Shown in pieces: positions 23,750 to 36,106 of a DNA stretch of 64,000 bases (position 1 is its first letter; each line of letters starts with the position of its first letter). Below the pieces are notes generated by a model. The model saw only the letters and a program-made list of their open reading frames with translations. It was not told the origin of the DNA and made no database searches. The stretch lies in the NCBI RefSeq assembly GCF_023278565.1, contig NC_064676.1, forward strand, positions 4,154,001 to 4,218,000, read 5' to 3'. Both the position numbers and the translations under genes were made by a program. Origin of the DNA: Colletotrichum lupini (Eukaryota; Ascomycota; Sordariomycetes; Glomerellales; Glomerellaceae).

Positions 23750-25253
23750 CTAATCCTCGTAAACCTCCTCATACGTCTCCTCGTACTCTTCTCTGGCCTC
23801 CTCGAGGCGCTCGTGATCGCTACTGCTGGCATCAGAGTCCGCAGCGGCGGCGAGAGCCTCCTCATACTCCTCTCTGGCCTCCTGGACCTCCTCACGATCA
23901 CTGGAAGAGACGGAGGAGCCATCCGCGTCAGTAGGAGGGAGCACGGCAGGAGGCTGGTTGTAGGGGTCGTTGTAGGAATCCTGGTAGCCTCCGTACTGAG
24001 GCTGAGCTGCGGGGGCAGCGGCGTGCTTGTGCTCATCATCAGAGTCGTCTGCGTCGTGAATGTTAGTGATTTGATCTTAAACAAGAGCAAAGAGCAAGTG
24101 ACACATTGCGTAAAGCGTTGTTAAAGGGGTTGACTTACCGAGGGCGTTAGCAATCAACGCGCCACCAACGGCACCGACAGCGAGACCACCGGCAGCTCCA
24201 AGCAGCATACCGCTGCTGCTGCTCTTCTTCTCCTTATCCTTGGTGCCGTACGGGTTCTGGCCCTGCTGCTGTTGGGCGTACGGGTCTTGGCCGTAGGGAG
24301 CCTGGCCGTAAGGAGCGGGAGCACCGCCGTACTGAGGCTGGCCATAGGGGGCGGGAGAACCGCCGTAGCTGGGGTTGCCGCCGTAGGGAGCGGGGGCACC
24401 GCCGTACTGTGGAGCGGGTGAGCCGTAGCCGGAACCCTGGTCGCCGAAGGCTCTAGTGTCGGAGGAAGGGTGGGGGGGAACGGGAGGCGGGGCATAGGAG
24501 GAGCCGCCCTGGCCACCGGTAGGAGGGGACGGGTGCTCCCACTGGGAACGGCCGGTGCTCTGGTCGACGTAGAACCAGCGGTTGTTGTTGGTGTCCCACT
24601 GGACCAACCAGCCGCTGGAGACGGAAGGAGCGGCCATGGGGGGCGCGGCAGCCTGGGGAGCCGGAGGCGGCGTCTGGGCGTAGCTGGGCTGGCCGCCGTA
24701 ACCGGGCTGTGCCTGGGATGGGTAAGGGTAGTTGGAGGGAGGAGCGCCGCTACCGTAGCCGCCGTATTGTTGCTGCTGCGGTTGATCACCGAAGCCGCGT
24801 TCGCCTGTGTGAATAAGAAGCGCGAGTCAGTAACCTGAACGTAACGACGATGGCAGATCTGTTTAGATCTGGACGATATCGAGAGGTAACGAAGACAGAT
24901 GATGGCTCGGTTAAGGGAAGACGTTGAAATAGGCAGGGTTATTGCGACAAGGTATGAGGGGACGTGTACATGAAATATGACTGTCCATCAACAAATCTGG
25001 AGACTTTGTCCTCTTTTCCCCTCGCTTGCTTCGGTGTAACGGGCAGTGAGAGAGAGAGAGAGAGAGAGAGGAGAGATTTAGAGGGAATTTCTTTTCACTT
25101 ACCGGTCTGAGGCTGCTGGTGGTGCTGGTGCTGTTGCTGGTGCTGCTGCTGGTACTGTTGATGCTGGTCGTCCTTCTTCTCGGCGGGCTTGTCGTCGGAG
25201 AAGGAGGTCTTGAGTTCCTCAAACTCCTTGGTGAGCTTCTTGAAGAAAGACAT
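23750..25253 (-). CDS. WW-domain protein with glycine zipper and acidic tail (Wwm1-like)
   Basis: Exons in transcript order: 25253-25103, 24804-24139, 24048-23750 (371 residues); the first intron is long (298 nt) and carries a GA repeat. The N-terminus is a short helix (MSFFKKLTKEFEELKTSF) followed by a Gln/His tract. One WW domain covers about 116-141 (GWLVQWDTNNNRWFYVD to SQWEHP; Trp116 and Trp139 are the signature pair). Then come Tyr/Pro/Gly repeats (GGAPAPYG, SYGGSPAPYG, QAPYGQDPYAQQ), a glycine-zipper segment near 250-273 (GMLLGAAGGLAVGAVGGALI) and an acidic coiled-coil-like end (EEVQEAREEYEEAL, LEEAREEYEETYEEVYED). WW domain, PY-rich middle, Gly-rich hydrophobic segment and acidic end match the architecture of yeast Wwm1, a reported binder of the metacaspase Mca1. 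A metacaspase gene lies about 9 kb away. Orthology is inferred from architecture only. Confidence 0.85.
25048..25075. repeat. GA dinucleotide repeat inside first intron of WW gene
   Basis: About 13 GA units within the 298-nt intron 24805-25102. Confidence 0.9.
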
Positions 25254-26655
25254 GGTTTATCTTTCGGTTCGGTTGTTCGGTTAGGCTGTAAGGTAGCAGA
25301 ACAAGGTTGGCAGACTTGGTACGGAGTATCTCTCAGGTAACGCAAGTGGGATATCCCGTATGTGAGGTGAGTTGGTGTAAGGTAAGGTAGGAACAGCGCA
25401 GGAGCTGAGAGAGAGGGACGGAGGAGACGGCAGAGGGCCGAGAAAAGAGCTGGGAGAGGGGCAAAAACGTGTTGAACAGCGTGGCACGCTTCGTCAGCCC
25501 TTTTCCTTTTTATTCTGATGGGCGGTCAAGGAGGGAGCCCTGGAGTCTGGAGGGGAGATGAGCAATAAGGGTATCCGTAAGGTACGGAGCAAGGTAAGGT
25601 ATGGCAAAGAGGAGATGGCGGCGGGCAGGCGGGCAGGCGGGCAACGGGAAGGTTCCAAGCGAGGAAAGCGGGATGGGGAAAAGCCAAGGAGATTTGACGA
25701 GATGCCTACGGAGTGCGCAGTGTGGTCCTTGGACAAGACTTTTGGGCACTGGTACTGCAGTCTGCGGAGGGCGACAGCGGTACGAGTGGATCACCGGATG
25801 CTTCGCAGGTCAATTCTGGGGTGCGAGACGTGGGCTTGGGCTTGGGCTCGAAAGATGTGCGTGGGCAGCGGGCGCGTGAATAAGTGTGCGAGGCGTCTAT
25901 CTCACGGACACGGAGTGCTGCAAGCCTGTAATACCTCAGGTAAAGGCAGGTGAGGTAAAGTGAGGTGCTCCTGCCTGGTGCGGCGTGATTGTGTGAGGGC
26001 TCCGATGGGTTCCCTCCCGGCGGCGCAGATTATCCAGCGCGCCGAGCTTTGAAGACATGCTGCGGGCCCTCGACACCTCACACCTCATGCTTCACGCCCG
26101 GCCTCTCACACATCAAATCATCAGACTGCAGACCAGACAGACATTGGGCCAGTCAGAAAAGGAACGGGCCGGCAAGTGAGGTTGATCGTTGGACGAAAAG
26201 CTGCCTGCCCCCGTCGCAGCTCAGGTAAGGTAGGGGGTACAGAGTACGGAGTACGGGGTGCCTGCTTCAGGATCCCTCCCATCTTCACCTCAGACTTTGG
26301 ACGAGAGTCACAGTCATGAGCGTGATTGATTCAGTGAATGGAAACAAACCGCCCTGGAGTTTATTTGGCCGAGGCCACCGGGTGGTCGTAACGGCTCGAT
26401 GAGGTTTCAATTCACTCGGCTCCATCTGCCGTCTATCCGAATCCGGTAGGAGGCCTCAAGCTATTAACACTTCATCTTCTGGGGTATCTCACCTAGTAGT
26501 TGCAATTCCATGGACAACTAGACTGGCCATTTTCCGTATCGTGATACGTATCATTATGCGGGCCATCTTACCAGGTACGGTGGATGAGGTGCTCGCTGGC
26601 GGGGAAGGAGGAGGACCACGGAGATCGCATTGTGGCAAGTGATAGGCGAGAGTCT

Positions 26656-26683
26656 GAGAGAGAGAGAGTGAGAGAGAGAGAGA
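26656..26683. repeat. GA dinucleotide repeat
   Basis: Imperfect GA run with one GT interruption, intergenic. Confidence 0.85.
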
Positions 26684-29260
26684 ACAGCAGAATATCTGGA
26701 CTCCTGGAGAAACACCTCATTGAGCGAGGCAAGTGATTGGCACACAGCTGCAGACTGCTGCAGAGCTCTGCAGACCTGGTAGGGCGGGCGCCAGGCTAAG
26801 GTAGGGTCCAGGGCAACCTATCCGGTTAACCAAAAGAATATCCGTAGGCAGGGGTTCAAGATGGGGCTCCGTCGGCCCCTACCTTATCCTGAGGTCCCAG
26901 AGCTCTCAGCGTGAGCGACCTTACGGATACTTGTCAAGGTAAAGACACCTCAGAGTAGGCATGACAAGTGCGAGTGTGGGTGGGCGGGTGAGGCGCGGGA
27001 TCAGGCTGATCAGCAGCAGGAGGTGGAAGCGGCAGGCCAGAGAAACATACAACAGTAAACATGAAGCACGTCTCGAACTTGACCTGTTGCTGACTTTGCT
27101 CCTGCAGCCTACCGCTGGGTGTACTTGTACTCCTGAGCGGCGCCGCCTCGCCGCACCCGCGCTCCGCCCTGTCCGCCGGTTCCCACCCGCCCGGTTTAAA
27201 CATGGCGTTTCCGGACCCCAATCTGGCTTAGTCCATCAGACTGGTAACTACTGTGGTAAGGTACCGCCGTAAGGCCCTCTCACCTGAAGCTCTCTTCCCT
27301 GCAAATCCAAGTTTCTATCCTTATTAATTAACGTGCCAAAGAAAAAAACGGCAGAGTCTAACCGCCTACGGTAAAAAATACCAGCAAAAAAGCTAAAGAA
27401 AGGTGTGTCACCGTGTCATGTCTTTCCCTTTTACTTTAATGCCACCTCTTTGCATGTCATCTCCTGTCCTGTCTGGTAATACCGAGCATATTGTATGTCT
27501 TCACAAATGCGCATCTGCAGCGCAGAATGCAGAAATGCCTTGCTTGTACGTACAGATAGGGGGTCATTTCATGCAAATGAAACATCGAGTGGGCTGAGCT
27601 GTTCGTTCTGCGGGCAAACAAGCCAGAGAAAGAAAGAAGAAAAGAGGGAAACGGGTCGTATGGCTCTTTCTGCATGGTATCAAACCACAGCCACAGCGAT
27701 GAATCAAACCATCGTCGACAATCAAAGACGAAAGGAAACCGCATGAGCATCGCCCTCCTTTATGTCTGCTGCGACCTGTTGTTCATATGACTGACCTTCC
27801 AGGGGTCCGGTGTCCCCCAATCGCGCCAGAGGTTTGAGGAAGAAAGAACAACAGTGTATCAAGTGCATCAAGTGCATCCTCCAAAACCCCGTTCGTGCCG
27901 TCCCAACGGGCTCGGCAATGGATCTCCAGTCACCACCATCCACTGAAGGAGTGTGTGAGACTGCCCATTTGTTCGCCAAACCGCCGTGCCGAGCTTTGAA
28001 AAGCTGACGAACTGAGGAGCTGCAGATGTCCTAACGCTTTTGGACGGTGGACGCGTACGCTCGCCAAGAGGGATGGAAAACCTTGGCTTCTTGGCTTTGC
28101 GGTCTTTTGGTGCCGTCCTATCCACCCCAGAAGCCTTGTCCCGTTCAAAGGCGGCGCAAGGAAACACAAGACACAAAACACTATGATTCACTACACAATC
28201 GGTATGACCGTTGTCGCTTGTGCCCGTTGAACCAGAGTTTGACACTACTTTCCCTATCCGGTCTTTCAAGTGCGGGATACCGAATTGTATAGCACTACAG
28301 CCACCAAACGGGTTTACTTTGGTACCAAAATCGGCGATGCCTGACTGAGGACATATACGGGCACTATCGAATTAAACAACCTACCGGGCTAGCTGTGCCC
28401 ATCAACCCCCCTGCTCCCCTGCTCCGCCCTATCAACTTATGCAACGGCGACTCCCTATCCCATGTGTGAATGCCCAGAAAACTTACCATCAGATGCCACT
28501 GCCGAGAGCCCGGCATCCCGGCCGAGACCCTCTTTTTTGTTGTTGTTGCTCATCGTCGCTCCAACTTCCTCTGACCAGTTGACCATGCCTAGCACCGAGC
28601 AGTAAGGTGATCCCCGGCTCCCCTCCTCTTTGTGCTTTACCTTACTGGTATTGGACCATCAGCCACATGGCCGCCGTTGGGTTGATGCAACTGGGAACTA
28701 GAACCCTTTGCGCGCGAACAGCGATCCGCGGGCCCGAAGACAGGACCCTTTTTTGAGGAGACACAAGGGGGGAGGGGACCATCCAATGATCCATGATCCA
28801 ACCAAGATACGGTTGGACCAAAGAGGAACAGCATGAGCAGAAGGGGGAAACGCACGCCGGGCCACGGGACGGACGAGAAAGGGACCCTTGGGAGCCTAGA
28901 GTGAACCCTTTCCGCGTTATTCACTGGGCTTCCCGGGATGTCCAAGGATGGACGGCAACTGTCTGAGGCGTAGCGTCTCTTGGTGCGAATGGGTTCGATG
29001 GATGGGATGGGTATTCCGTACGGACATAACCGTATCTTACACGTAACGCGCGTGTAATGTGTGTGGTGAAGCTGTCAGCGAATCGCCGGCAGACATGAAC
29101 CCCAGAGGACCACTCACTCGCTCTCAAGCTCACTCTGAGCCTCCCCGAGGTTATGTCCTGCGCCTCGAACGAGGTGTGATCCCAGCACACACCTGGAATC
29201 AACATTGGGATTGGATCTGTGACCGACGGGAGGGGAGGAAAGAACATAACCCACTCCCCA

Positions 29261-29280
29261 TCTCATCTCATCTCATCTCA
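29261..29280. repeat. TCTCA pentamer repeat
   Basis: Four tandem TCTCA units, about 200 bases upstream of the start at 29468, probably in the leader. Confidence 0.85.
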
Positions 29281-29467
29281 CCTATCCCATCCCCCATCCT
29301 ACCACCTATTTCCTTCCTTCACATCCCACGCACCACTTCCGTTGCGCCCCTTGCAACTTTACAACTTGCAACCTTCACTCTCTTTCCTGAATATTTTTTT
29401 CCGCTTTCCATTCGCAAATCGTCAATTCTTCCCTTCCGTCGATAATCACAAACCCTTCCTAATCAAC

Positions 29468-30095
29468 ATGTCTCAATACCCTCCTCCCGGCCAGCAGTAA
29501 GTCTCCCAAGCTCTTTTCACCTGTTGCGCACCGGCGCTCGTATACGCGCGCGCGCGCGCGCACCTTCTCACGCTTCCCACCCAAACCAACCTCACCTTCC
29601 AAACCTCAAGAGAAAGCATCAGGAAGATACCTCAAAAAAAACTGACAATCCCTTCCAGGCCCTACTACGGCTCCCCCCCGCCTCCCCAGGGCGGCTACCC
29701 TCCCCAAGGCTACCCTCCTCCCGGCCAGCAGCCCGTGAGTTCTCTCGCCCCCCTTACGCCCAAACCAACCGACCCGTTCACCGAACGAATGGGAATCCAT
29801 GGGCACAGTCACCCTCTGTTGCGAAAAAGCCCGACACTAACCTCCACCGCTCTCGTAGATGTACTACCCTCCCCAGGGCCAGGCTCCCCCTCCCCAGGAG
29901 GAGAAGAAGGATGACAAGGGCTGCCTCTACGGCTGGTAAGTTTGACATCGACAAGCCTCGAAGCCCCTCGCGGCGCGCGAGATGGAACAAAAACCGAACT
30001 GACCACGCACAAATAGCATCGCCACTCTCTGCTGCTGCTGGCTCTGCGGAGAGACCTGCGAGTGCTGCCTCGAGTGCCTGACCTGCTGCTTCTAA
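29468..30095 (+). CDS. Small Pro/Gln-rich protein with Cys-rich C-terminal segment (CYSTM-like)
   Basis: Four exons: 29468-29496, 29659-29734, 29859-29935, 30017-30095, together 86 residues. The first three quarters are Pro/Gln/Tyr repeats (QYPPPGQQ, QGGYPPQGYPPPGQQP, MYYPPQGQAPPPQ), then a charged linker (EEKKDDKG) and a Cys-dense hydrophobic end (CLYGCIATLCCCWLCG, then ETCECCLECLTCCF). I count 13 Cys in the last 35 residues. The layout is that of CYSTM-type tail proteins, small eukaryotic proteins with a Cys-rich membrane-associating end linked to stress tolerance; the Cys could be palmitoylated or bind metal. All junctions are GT-AG and the frame closes cleanly through three introns, which is the main evidence that such a short gene is real. 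The first intron contains a CG dinucleotide run (29545-29561). Confidence 0.82.
29545..29561. repeat. CG dinucleotide repeat in an intron
   Basis: Alternating CG tract in intron 29497-29658 of the Cys-tailed gene. Confidence 0.9.
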
Positions 30096-30998
30096 TCCAC
30101 ACACACACACGCACGCTCAACGTGTAACACGCCAAGCAGAAGGAAGGGAACAGTTAAGAGAGAAAAAAAGCAACATCCGAACACAGACGATGATACCGAG
30201 TGCGACCAAAGCAACAAACTTACAACAACACACAAAGATACCAACTAGATGGGCCTCCCCTGATTCCATCAACCCCCCCGAACGCGATCACGGCCTTTGC
30301 TTTGGAGAACGGGAAAACGGATCGGGGAATGGAGGGAAACGGGAGGTTGTTTGACTCGGCTTGGAAGACGGGGACTGCTTTATTCTTCTATCCTTCCACA
30401 CGCACACCCCTTCTTTGCGATGCCGGTTCTTCTCACGTACGACCGCACGCTAGTTTGTTCACTTGAGCATTGAGAGAGACGTTCTTTGCTCTTACGATTA
30501 CCCACATGGCGATTGCGTTTCGCTCATTTTTCCTTGTCGTTTTCCGGGATAGGATGGTTTTTTCGGGCTGTTTACTTGGTGAGGAGGACTCGATCTAGCA
30601 ATAGTCAACCTCGGTCATTAGCAGAGTAAATACACCCAACAAGAAAAAAACACCACCCACCCGTTAAATATTCTCCTGCATTAGACAGGCAAGACCATGG
30701 TGAAAAATGTGTAAAATCATCCGTGTGAAAGCTGTCAATCAATGTCTTGCATGTATTGTGTCATGTGTGTGATTGTGATGTGTATTGCCAAGTCGTTTTC
30801 CTCCACTTTTAAAGCACCCATCCATATCCTCTCTCTCACTGTGCCTTATGAGGAAAGGGTATCAAGGCGGCAGTGTGTGTGCTTTTCCTCCCCCTTCCTC
30901 CCCACCACCCATTGGACCATAAATCAAAGAAAGATCGCCCCGCCAACAAACCGTTTGTCGCTGCTGTCGCTGCTTCTCGCGTTTGCAGAATACTGTTT
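30096..30998. other. Intergenic, 3' flanks of two convergent genes
   Basis: No gene recognised; starts with a CA repeat (about 30101-30112) just after the stop codon. Confidence 0.5.
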
Positions 30999-32137
30999 CT
31001 ACTTCTTGCCGTCTTTCGGGGCCATGAGCTGGACGAATTCTTGATCTGTTGTGGTTTTTTTTGCAATGTCAGCCGCAATCCTCCCGAAAGTGATGGTGCT
31101 AATTAAAGAAACACTGAGTGGGGGCGGGGGTGGCAAGCGAAATGCGAATGGGGTGGTGATGCAGGGCCATTCCGGTGGGCGAGGAGGGATGAGACGCTCG
31201 CAGTATTGATGCGATCGCGGCCGGCATGGGTACAAATTCGCAGTGTTGGGGATTGCCTACAATCAATAGAACCGTTGCCGTCGAGATCGGCACCTCTGAT
31301 CATCTCCTCAATCTCCTCGTCGGTGGCGCGCTGGCCGAGGGACAGCAGCACCTGGCGCAATTCCGAGGGCGAGACGGAGCCGCTGTTGTCCTTGTCAAAG
31401 ACCTTGAAGGCGGCGACAAGCTCGGTGTTGGTGTCGGAATCTTTGCTGGAGGGTGCGGGTGCCTCGCTCATGAGTTGGAGGAATTCTGCGGTCGTTGTTA
31501 GTCGCAGGGATTCCAAGTTGCGACAGCAAAATCACCATGGCGACAGTGTTACTAATCGCGCCACGGGTCAGAACGGAGGCGCACCTTCGAAATCAATTCC
31601 GCCGTCGTTATTGGGGTCGACCTCGGCGATGAGCTCGTTGACCTCCTGGATGCTGGGGTTCAGCCCAAGAGACTTCATGGCGATCTGGAACTCCTCCGCG
31701 TTGATGGCGCCTAGATACGCAACTCTAGTTAGCTGGATGAGCTGATAATCCAGCGGGAATGGCAAGCCTAGCAGGCTGATTCGGTATGAAAGGCTAATTG
31801 CGTGCGTTGAGTCGGGAGTGACTGACCGGTGCCATCGCGATCCTGTCAGGGAAGAAACACCACTGTCAGCAAGGAGTTCATCCCAAGGAGGGGGACAATG
31901 CACAATAATGCCATTGTCGGGATACGTATGTGCGAGGCAGGGTTCTTGCAACTTACAAAGATGGAAAAGACCTGCTTGTAGTCTTTGAACTGCTCCTCAG
32001 TGAGTCCGTAGGGCGGAGGGGCCTACACGAAGATCGAAGTCGAAATGTCAGCGTTTGGATGCCAGCGAAACGAAGGCCATATCGGAGCTGCGACGTGAGG
32101 GGCAACATCATGGGTCGCGCGACCGAAAACGCACCAT
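30999..32137 (-). CDS. Calmodulin-like protein, four EF-hands
   Basis: Ca2+ sensor of the calmodulin superfamily. Exons in transcript order: 32137-32135 (ATG only), 32022-31957, 31842-31827 (16-nt microexon), 31710-31585, 31485-31261, 31045-30999; 160 residues. Four canonical 12-residue loops are complete: DRDGTGAINAEE, DPNNDGGIDFEE, DKDNSGSVSPSE, DLDGNGSIDYQE, each with acidic residues at positions 1 and 12. N-terminus MAPPPYGLTEEQFKDYKQVF and the longer linker (EAPAPSSKDSDTNTE) make it about 10 residues longer than true calmodulin, so it is a paralogue; a Cdc4-type myosin light chain is an alternative. The intron directly after the start codon recalls fungal calmodulin genes. The exon chain is a prediction but every junction is GT-AG and each joins the EF-hand pattern without gaps. 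Confidence 0.9.
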
Positions 32138-34506
32138 TTTTGAGTTTTGCGGGGTCGGGAAACGAGTGTGTGTCGTGGACGGAATAGGTTTGTCGAGGAA
32201 GCTACAGCGAGCTTCTGGACGAAAGAACGATGACGATAATTCAATGCGTAGGCCGGTGCGTGTAGGTTATCGCGTGCGACGAGCGAGGAGAATCGTGTGT
32301 TGACGTTTGGGTAAAGATGCGAGGCAAGAAGAGGATAGGCAAGATAATAGGTGGGAGGGGAGAAAAACAAGACTCAAGGAATGGTAGCCCGTAGCCCCTC
32401 GTTCTCTCGCCTGGCCTCAGCCTGATTGAATGGTTCTACATTTTTAGTGCTGGGCTACCTTGCTCCCACCTGTTTCTGCTGTGAAGAGCAAGGTACCTGC
32501 ACATGGATGCCGATGGGCTGGATGCCGATACCGAGAAAGCAGCCTGCCATCCCTCTACTAGCAGTGGCAGCCCTGGCTTGAGACTGAGCTCATGCTGGTT
32601 TGCTCCGTCCCTAGCTTCGTATTACTTTATTGTAGTCAATTGTATCAACATCAAGCCCGGTCCAGTCCAGATCCAGTTCCAGGCTGCGACGCCAAAGACC
32701 CAAGGTGTGGTAAGGTTGACAGATGTCTAGCAGTCGCCAGCTGAACCTGTTGGTGACATTCTTTTATCAAACCTGAGTTTTGGCCCCCCTTCCTCTCACA
32801 TCAAGAGATACAGCGTACGCAGTACAAACACTTGCCTTACCTAGGAAGCCCAGTACCCTGCTGTGCACCCTGATCACCACCAGCATGTGAGGTATGACGC
32901 CAGGCTGCCCTACGGCACCATCTAGCGCCTGCGTGGCCTGGGAAGGTCTTGGCGTCCGAGTCTATTTCCGCCCGCGAACCTGCAAGCGTACGCGGCCACA
33001 TCCACATCGCCGTTGCTCAAAGAGGATTAGGTCCTGTCCGGTGCTTTGAATTGGCTTCCGGGCTTGGGGGTGGGTGGCGACATCAGACAGCTGTATGTAC
33101 TGCGCGTATGTACGAATGATAGCGTGCAGACTTGCGCAGAGTTGCAGAGAAAAGGGCAGCAATGGGACTTCCTCCACCTTCCGCCCTCTCTTCCCGTCAG
33201 ACCAGGTCTGGGCACGCCGTCCCTTCTCCTCTGCCGTCCGCGGGAAGGGGAGGGAACTGACAGCCGCTTGGTCTTGGCAGACGATGGGAGTTTGGTGAAC
33301 GATGAACCATAACAGACAGTTATGCACCTAACCACCTAGCTGACCCCCTGCTCCTTTCGAATAAGGTAGTCTTGGTAGTATAAGTTATGATTGGGTATGG
33401 ACGTTGTTGAAACTGTCGCTGATCACGAGTATTTGGTGATGCATCAAGCTTCAACCGGCATTTGGGCTCATCGGCAATGATTTCCTGAGACCTGCATTTC
33501 AGCGTGGCTTGGGCTTCTTCCTCCCATTGAGTCCAAGACTACGGAGTACCGTGAGCCACCTATTGAACCACGGACCGTCTGTATCAGCCTTGGAGGCATC
33601 CCGACTGTGGCTTGTTGATGGATTTGACCAACAGAGTGCATCAGTACGGACAGAGGTGATCAGATGATGTGGAACAAGTTTCTGGAGCTCCTTCTTTCTC
33701 TTCTACTGCGTGGAGGCATGGAGGCATGTGTGAATCCCAGCTGAAAACTCCAAACACTTGCCCAGAAAGAGACAAAACGTCGCGCCTTTTTGTGCAAGTG
33801 CAACCGAGGCCTCCTCCTCCCTTCACCTTCCATTCTGTTCAGTTCCCCTTACCGCCCCTTCCCCCTCCAACCCCACCACTCTGACCTCAAGACGTCTCAT
33901 CCCGGGCTGCCTCGCCCGTTGCCCCTCCATTGGGGCCCATCCCTTCCCACCTCGACACACGACGCAGTAAGGTATCACGGATACCTAAGCTGCCACAATC
34001 CACGCTTTCCCAGCTCTGAGGTGAGCAGGAGCTTCCCGCAGTGCCGCGCTACCGCTCAAAGACCTTGGCAAGGTACCTGAAGGACCCCTCCACCCCTCCT
34101 CTTACCTTGGATTGCTGTCCCCAATCCGACCACCCGATTCTCTGCGCATCGCTCTCGCATCTCACCCAACCGAACCCCACAATCTTTCTTAACACTCTTC
34201 GCCTTCCGTTCATATCAACTCTTAATCTTCCGAGTCCGAACTTCTGCAGCTCTTCAGACCCTCCTCTGTAGATTTTATACCTTCCTCGGCTTGCCGGGAA
34301 GTCTCCATTTCCAATAACAAAGGCTCGTTTTGGCACAGCTTATTCGCTCATAGTGGGTTTGCCCCTCACCCCGCCCTTTCCGGCACATCACCTCACTCAC
34401 AACTCATCTCACCTCTGTTCCAGCGAAGCCTGTGTAAACCAAAACACGTCTTGCACGACCCACGCTCTTCATCCTGCACAAGCACAGCGTCAATTGACTC
34501 GGCAAC
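32138..34506. other. Divergent promoter region between calmodulin-like gene and metacaspase
   Basis: No gene recognised. One TACGGAGTA site at 33540. From about 33780 to the metacaspase ATG the + strand is C/T-rich, as expected for a fungal promoter and leader. Confidence 0.5.
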
Positions 34507-36106
34507 ATGTCTGGCTACCCAGGACAGCACGGCTACGGTGGCGGCGGCGGTGGCTATGGTGGAGGAGGCTATGGCGGCGGACACCACCAGCAGGGAGGTT
34601 ATGGAGGTCACCAAGGAGGAGGCGGCGGCGGCTATGGCGGATACCAACCTCCCCCTGGCCCCCCTCCCTCGCACCACGGAGGCTACGGCGGCGGCGGTGG
34701 CGGCGGCTACAACCCGCCTCCCGGTCCGCCTCCGGGTCAGGGTGGCTACGGCTATAACCAGGCACCGCCCAACCCGCACCCGGACCAGGGCTACATCGGA
34801 AGGTATGCACCCCCTTCCCATCCTCCGCCTCCGGGCCTCGACGTATACGGCTACCCTGTCAATTCCGGCCACCAGGGAAGACCCCGTGAGTATCACATAC
34901 CTCGCTTCTTTCAAGTATCATGAGTACTGATTCAACTCAGATATGCCCACGGTAAACTCCAACGACTGGGCTCACGGCAACCGAAACGCGCCCCCTCCCC
35001 CGCCTTCAGGCGCTCAGCAGTTCGGCCACGGCGCTCCCGATGGCTACAGCTTTCAGTATTCCACCTGTCAGGGTAAGAGGAAAGCCCTCCTCATCGGCAT
35101 CAACTACTTTGGCCAGGATGGTGAGCTGCGCGGCTGCATCAACGACGTCAAGAACCTGTCGGCCTTCCTGGTAGAAAAGTACGGCTACAAGCGTGAAGAC
35201 ATGGTCATCCTCACCGACGATCAGCAGCAGGCCATGGGCCAGCCCACGAAGAACAACATCCTCCGAGCCATGCACTGGCTCGTTCAGGGCGCACAGCCAA
35301 ACGACTCCTTGTTCTTCCACTACTCTGGTCACGGCGGCCAGACTGAGGATCTTGATGGCGATGAAGATGACGGCTACGACGAAGTCATCTACCCGGTTGA
35401 TTACAAGGAAGCCGGTCACATTGTCGATGATGAAATGCATCTCATCATGGTCCGACCCCTTCAGCCCGGCGTGAGACTTACAGCCATTTTCGACTCATGC
35501 CACTCTGGTTCCGCCCTCGACCTGCCTTACATCTACTCCACCAAGGGCGTTCTCAAGGAGCCCAATCTGGCCAAGGAGGCTGGTCAGGGACTGCTCAAGG
35601 CATTCACGGCTTACACCTCGGGCGACCTAGGTGGTGTCGCGAGCTCCATCTTCAGCTTCGGCAAGCGCGCCATTGCCGGCGACGATGCCTACGAAAAGAC
35701 CAAGGACACGCGTACCTCTCCCGCCGACGTCATCATGTGGTCCGGCAGCAAGGACAGTCAGACATCGTGAGTTCTCTTGTCTATCGTGCTTTGAAGCGGG
35801 GGCAGAGAGTTGTAAGATCTAACAAATGTTGTTCTCTAGTGCCGACGCTACCATTGCGAACCAAGCCACGGGAGCCATGTCGTACGCTTTCATCACTGCT
35901 CTTAAGAAGAATCCCCAGCAAAGCTACGTCGAGCTGCTCAACAGCATTCGTGAGGTCCTGGAGGAGAAGTACACCCAGCTGCCTCAACTTTCAAGCAGTC
36001 ACCCCATCGGTAAGCCGCGTCCATCCACTTGTCGTTCATGTGTTCTTTACTTCTTATACATAATACTAATTGTCGTTTAGACACGGATCTTCTCTATGTG
36101 ATGTAA
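34507..36106 (+). CDS. MCA1: Metacaspase (type I, clan CD cysteine peptidase)
   Basis: Ca2+-dependent Arg/Lys-specific protease of the Mca1/Yca1 type, involved in protein quality control and cell death. Exons 34507-34885, 34941-35766, 35840-36009, 36081-36106; 466 residues. The N-terminal prodomain is Gly/Tyr/Pro-rich ([19 protein letters not shown], then [17 protein letters not shown]), as in yeast Mca1. The p20-like domain begins near [20 protein letters not shown]. The catalytic dyad is visible: His257 in [20 protein letters not shown] and Cys313 in [15 protein letters not shown]. The p10-like end carries [22 protein letters not shown] and [15 protein letters not shown]. Nothing essential is missing. 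A Wwm1-like gene and a calmodulin-like gene lie upstream within 11 kb. A 13-C run (36136-36148) sits in the 3' flank. Confidence 0.97.

Larger units (their letters stand above)
25254..29467. other. Divergent promoter region, 4.2 kb
   Basis: Separates the WW gene (-) from the Cys-tailed small protein (+). No gene recognised. Holds TACGGAGTA at 25320 and 26245, AGGTA runs (25379-25391, 25587-25600, 26222-26233), a GA repeat at 26656-26683, and a TCTCA repeat at 29261-29280 in the pyrimidine-rich leader of the small gene. Confidence 0.5.
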
